Assembly (NCBI GenBank): GCA_903813345.2
Contig: CAIIXF020000005.1
Coordinates: 6,603,375 to 6,667,374, forward strand
Direction of reading: 5' to 3'
Length of the DNA stretch: 64,000 nucleotides
Origin: Owenia fusiformis
Lineage: Eukaryota > Annelida > Polychaeta > Sabellida > Oweniidae
This document shows, piece by piece, positions 59,904 through 64,000 of the stretch. Made by a program: the position numbers and the translations under genes. The notes beneath the pieces were generated by a model. That model was given only the letters and a program-made list of their open reading frames with translations, did not search any database and was not told where the DNA came from. Positions within the stretch are counted from its first letter, which is position 1. Each line of letters begins with the position of its first letter.

Positions 59904-62351
59904 TGCTTTGAAGAAGGATGGCTGCTTCAGAGCAGGGCTAATACTTGTCCCTAGTCCTTTATTTTCCTACAGCATGTGAGAGATATGTTAGTTAGGGAAG
60001 TGGTAAGCTTGCAAGGTCAAAATGTTTTTCTGTCCTTGGCTTTTTTGTTTACCTTAGTACTATATAATACTAGTTTATGCTAGCATAAACTTTGTCCTGG
60101 TTGGTGGACTTTAAACTTATAACTATTTTTTGGAGGGGTAGAATCTGGGATTTTTTCAGAATTAGATTTTCAGTCATTCATTTGGCATAAGAAATCTATT
60201 CATGAGTATCCCTTAGAGCCATACACATTTTTCTTCAAACGCAATTACATTACATGTCTATCAGATAAGCTGCAGATATTTGGCATTGAAAGTTTAGAAA
60301 TAGACATTTTTCCAGATGTGTGATAGGATTATCACGTTCTGTTATCTTAGACTCAAAGTGGCGCTAATTTTATAGATTCCATCCAAAATCACTTCAATTC
60401 AATAATCTGTATAGGGATCATTTCAAAATATATAAGTTCAGTAGTTTAGAAGTTGATACCAAATGGCATCACCATTTTTACGATCTTCTTTCTTTTGTAC
60501 GCTGTATTTTAGAAATTCTCCCAAGGTTTGAAGGTTATTGACCCTGATTTATGTTCTTATTTAAATAGAAAACTACTCCACTCTAAGTGGTTCATAACTG
60601 GAAATCAAATTCAAATATGAAGTTGCTGAATGTTTATTACATTGAGCATAAAAATTTTACTAAAGTGAAACAGTAAAATATTTCAAGCAGACATGGATTA
60701 ATAAACTCTTAAACATTACTAGATTCATCCCAAAACCAAAACATCTTGACTTACCACAGTATATTTATTAAAAGGCAAGAAGGGTCCAGAATATCTCAAG
60801 GGCACTTTCACTTAAGATTGATTTATTTCTGTTGACTGTAGTGATGCCTTAGAACCTGTTTTATAGGTATTGTAATATAATTCACTACATATTTATGAAA
60901 TTGTGTTATGAGCAGTAAATAGATATACAATAAATCCTGTATATCCGAACACCTGGCTAATCTGAGCACATTCCAATCTGAATAATTTTTTTTCAGTCCT
61001 GTGTTTTCTCCCATTGACTCCCATGTTAAAAGGAATCTTGAAATGTGAATACCTCCCAAATTGAACATCTTATCTAGTAAAACAAACTGCAGATTTACCC
61101 TACTAGAACTAAATCAAAATGCTCATAGAATAGAAGTTTAGGAATTTGAATCTGATAGTTTGATAACATGGGAGCCAATTGGATGTGAAAAACGGAGGTG
61201 TGATCATTAGAGAGATATTTACATGCAGGGTTTTTACTGTGTTCCAATGGTGAATCAATACTATACTGATAGAGCTACTGAAACTTGGCATCAGCTGATT
61301 TGCTTGAGGTTATTGATCGAGAACAATATGCGAACAGCTGACTGGCAGTCAGTATTACTTTGCCTATATTCCAAATGGACTTGATGCCAGGACATGACCT
61401 TATTACTGAATATCCATCTTGATCCATCTAGGTATTTCTCCTTAAAATGTTAAATACCAATGACCCTAGTAATCTCATTCTGAGGTCTTGTATCATATTA
61501 TTTCAAGTTAAGTCAAGAGTATTACCCATTTCATAGTCTTGCTTCAAGTCTTAATAGACCACATCCTCATATATTCACTTCAAGATGAAGTGTTTATAGG
61601 GTGAGAGGGGGCAGCAAAGGCTTGATGCTAAACTTAGTATTGGAGCCCCCCTCCCTAAATCATATCAGAACTTATATCAGAATATCAACTTATAGAAGGC
61701 TTAGTCCCTCTTGATGATGCCCATAATACTCTAGTAGTAATAAATATAATAGACAGCATCATGATAAACCATGACATCTCATTCTTCTCAGGCCTGTTCC
61801 ATGTGAAACAGAAAGATGCTATGAGTATCAGAATGAATAGGCATGGGTATAAGTATTATGTCTATTGATGTACATGTACTATGGTCGTGGAATCATCGAT
61901 CTAATTATTTCCTGTTTTGATCAATTTAAAAGTGATATAAAATCCCTTTCATTTGTTATGATGATTGATTCCAAGTTACTTTACTGTCTGGTAAACATCC
62001 TCAGATGGCAAGTCTCCCAGATCCATAATACTAGTATCTTTTTCTCTTTTGAACGAGAAGATACTGTATACCTGCTGTGGAGGATGACTGGCATATGATT
62101 TTACAGTTTTTGTCTCTGATGTTGAATTCTTCATTGTCTGGTGCATGTTAACCTCTCCCATCATGTAATCTCAAACACAGAAACAAAGATGAATGGAAAT
62201 TATTAGGCCACAATGAACCAGTCAGATAGCCTTGAACTAGCTTAGACAACATAACTTCCGAGATGTTATTTTGCATCTTTACAAGATATAGTAACTTGGT
62301 AATCAGTCATACCTGGCTGGTTCTTTCCAGTATGGTTACAAAGGAGGAGAT
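59904..62351. other. Non-coding stretch
   Basis: Near 60935-61060, repeated words of the type tccgaacacctggctaatct / ctgagcacattccaatctg look like part of a pogo-type short element, but ends were not delimited. Otherwise nothing recognised. Confidence 0.4.
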
Positions 62352-62703
62352 TACCCTGCGCGCAGAGTCTAGTTATAAACTACCCTCTGCCTAGTATAGA
62401 CTATATTACAGTTTAGTAGCCCCGCCCAACCACCTATGCCAGTGACAGTTCGGGTCATAAATCATTTCAAATCTACCACGCTGATCTTTTCTCAACCAAT
62501 CAGCAAGCTGGGAGGAACACATCCTAAATGTGTACTCATTAACTATTGGATGACGTCAAAGGAAATTACCATATATAGAAAGTCACCCGTATTTCGACGA
62601 CAAACTCTGAATGGCTCGGTCAGTTCAAGGATTTATTGTAAACTGAGAGCGAAGATGAAGCTCTCTTTAAAGAAGCTAAATCAAACGAATGCAAAGGGTG
62701 CGA
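62352..62703. repeat. 'agagtctagt...gatgaagctctc' dispersed repeat, long copy with promoter-like cassette
   Basis: Ends match 46324-46408: ccctgcgcgcagagtctagt at the left, gaagctctctttaaagaagc and cgaatgcaaagggt at the right. Between them are ~250 bp absent from the short copies, containing aaccaatcag (about 62497), a second inverted CCAAT beside tgacgtca (about 62550) and catatatag (about 62571). A 125-codon frame (62436-62813) crosses it; coding is doubtful. Confidence 0.5.
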
Positions 62704-63154
62704 GGAGGTTGGAAGAGGTTCTTAATCTTCAATATGAAATAATTAACTGGGGGAGGGGGGAAATAGCAAAAATCCACTCATTCTGTAAAAACTGTAACTC
62801 TGAAAATATGTAAAATGGATTCATAGATTTAGCCCAGTATCTGGACACATTGTCTTTAGTCTAAATTAATGACATTTTTATTCTAAATAAACATGTAAAT
62901 GTATTTACAAGTATTTATACAACAATACTCAAACCGTTATAAAGAAAGAATAATATTATCTAAAGTACATTTAATTTTCACATGTCATAATTAGGAATAT
63001 TAATGAACAATACACCTGCCACCTGGCCACTGCAACCTGTGTACCACATTCACGACATCATATTAGCTATATCAGACATATTAAACCAATTTTCTATTTA
63101 AAGAATTTTATTTGTTTATTTATAATACAGGGACTGTAATATTAATAAACAATA

Positions 63155-63692
63155 CAGGGTGACCAGAAAAAAAGAGGCCAAAAATCTTTAAATATTGATG
63201 ATTTTATTTTTTCTTGTGATTATGGCTGATTCAATGGAAAATGTTGTAGAAATATTATATTAGCCAATATGCCATTGTCATTGGAAGGGCCCCCCCCTTG
63301 GGTTGGCCCAGAAAAGTAAATAAAAGTTAGTGGTCCATTTTGGGCATTTTGGTCCTAATTTTTGGGTTTTTGGGGCCAGTATTTTTCGGACTTGAAATAT
63401 GCCCCCCCCCCTTGTTGGTTTCCAGATCCGCCCCTGATAGCAAGGGCTCAATATGATTGAAAGGGTTATTGACAATTTTGCCGTACGAATCCAGCTCTGC
63501 TTTAGGCTCAATGGCAGCCACTTGGAAATTGCAACATAAATGAAGTCAACTCCTGAACCAGTTGACTGGTTGAACAAATTTTCATAGAACTATCCTAGAG
63601 TGTGCAAAGTTCCATTGATGTCACTTGTCTAGTTTAGGAGATACATGTATTGCCTATTTTAATTTAGGGGTTTCTTTTTTCTGGTCACTCTG
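63155..63692. mobile_element. Second copy of the 'cagggtgacc' mariner derivative, with nested hAT-like insert
   Basis: Ends cagggtgaccagaaaaaaag and ctttttt-ctggtcactctg are flanked by TA. 63480-63692 aligns with the right arm of 19600-20592 (aatccagctctg, ctcctgaaccagttgact). The left part is replaced, and a hAT-like fragment ending cagatccgcccctg (63423-63436) with two C-runs sits inside. Confidence 0.6.
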
Positions 63693-64000
63693 TATAAGAT
63701 GACATGAGTTTCCTTTTACCAAACCACATTATGAACTGCAAGTTTTAATTACTTTGTACTAATAGTTCACGATCACACATCATTGTCCATGTGTGGATGC
63801 CATGTACATTGTGTGTTAGTACCATGGTTGTTTGACAGGTTGCTCCGTGTAACATGCATTTGAACTGAACTCAGGATTTCAAGTTCATTAGTCATGAGAA
63901 TAATGGAGTATTAACACTGTCAACTTGTCTGTGAAACCAATCGCTCAAATGTATTAGAGACCTTTAGGGGTGAGATGACAGGACAGTGATGATTCAGTGG
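63693..64000. other. Non-coding end of window
   Basis: No exon or element recognised. Confidence 0.4.

Noticed and set aside
62436-62813. 125-codon frame over the promoter-like repeat
   Set aside because: It begins upstream of the TATA-like site, crosses a dispersed repeat and ends in AT-rich sequence. Short copies of the repeat carry stops in the same region.
1-64000. tRNA, snRNA and rRNA genes, CRISPR arrays, retroviral or LINE polymerase frames
   Set aside because: Looked for B-box GGTTCGA contexts, snRNA starts, regular repeat-spacer arrays and RT motifs by eye; none was convincing. A tRNAscan-SE, Rfam and RT-HMM run would settle it.

Overview
The window looks like nuclear DNA from an animal, most likely a marine invertebrate. 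It is AT-rich and gene-sparse. Two trimeric-channel genes of the metazoan-specific DEG/ENaC family sit among many short inverted-repeat DNA elements, minisatellites and decayed Tc1/mariner-type, hAT-like and Mutator-like transposon copies. No rRNA, tRNA, CRISPR array or bacterial operon is visible. The phylum cannot be fixed from the sequence alone.

Layout. 1-19.6 kb: mostly featureless AT-rich DNA. It holds a candidate signal-peptide exon (minus strand, 4102-4177), a possible exon cut by the window start (1-47), an inverted pair of 'gtgttcacta' repeats (10.2 and 11.5 kb) and a pogo-like deletion derivative (17.3 kb). 19.6-24.1 kb: a palindromic mariner derivative, a hAT-like element with a 25-G run, a 27/54-bp minisatellite and a G-rich strand-biased tract. 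24.1-38.5 kb: non-coding DNA with scattered copies of a 'gtcaccacc...ggtggtgac' repeat family, hAT-like elements, a 150-bp array and a long-TIR foldback element.

38.5-46.3 kb is the only clear genic block. Two tandem, same-strand DEG/ENaC channel genes (821 and 790 aa) are uninterrupted in their coding parts. Each has a conserved splice acceptor in its 5' leader and a ~61-bp repeat array that runs into the start codon. The spacer between them is a stack of mobile repeats. The paralogs are a patchwork of near-identical and divergent blocks, which suggests gene conversion. Both lack the His-Gly gating motif expected before the first membrane segment.

46.3-64 kb: repeats and palindromes. These include nested inverted duplications (46.4-47.1 kb), two elements with readable 8- and 9-bp target duplications lying 12 bp apart (53.1-55.5 kb), a 334-bp hairpin (55.6 kb), and a ~2-kb element swollen by a 13-copy array (56.6-58.6 kb). 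A possible small two-exon gene with CCAAT, CRE and TATA-like sites lies at 52.7-53.0 kb. No pathway can be built beyond the channel pair, which would be expected to form homo- or heterotrimeric plasma-membrane cation channels.
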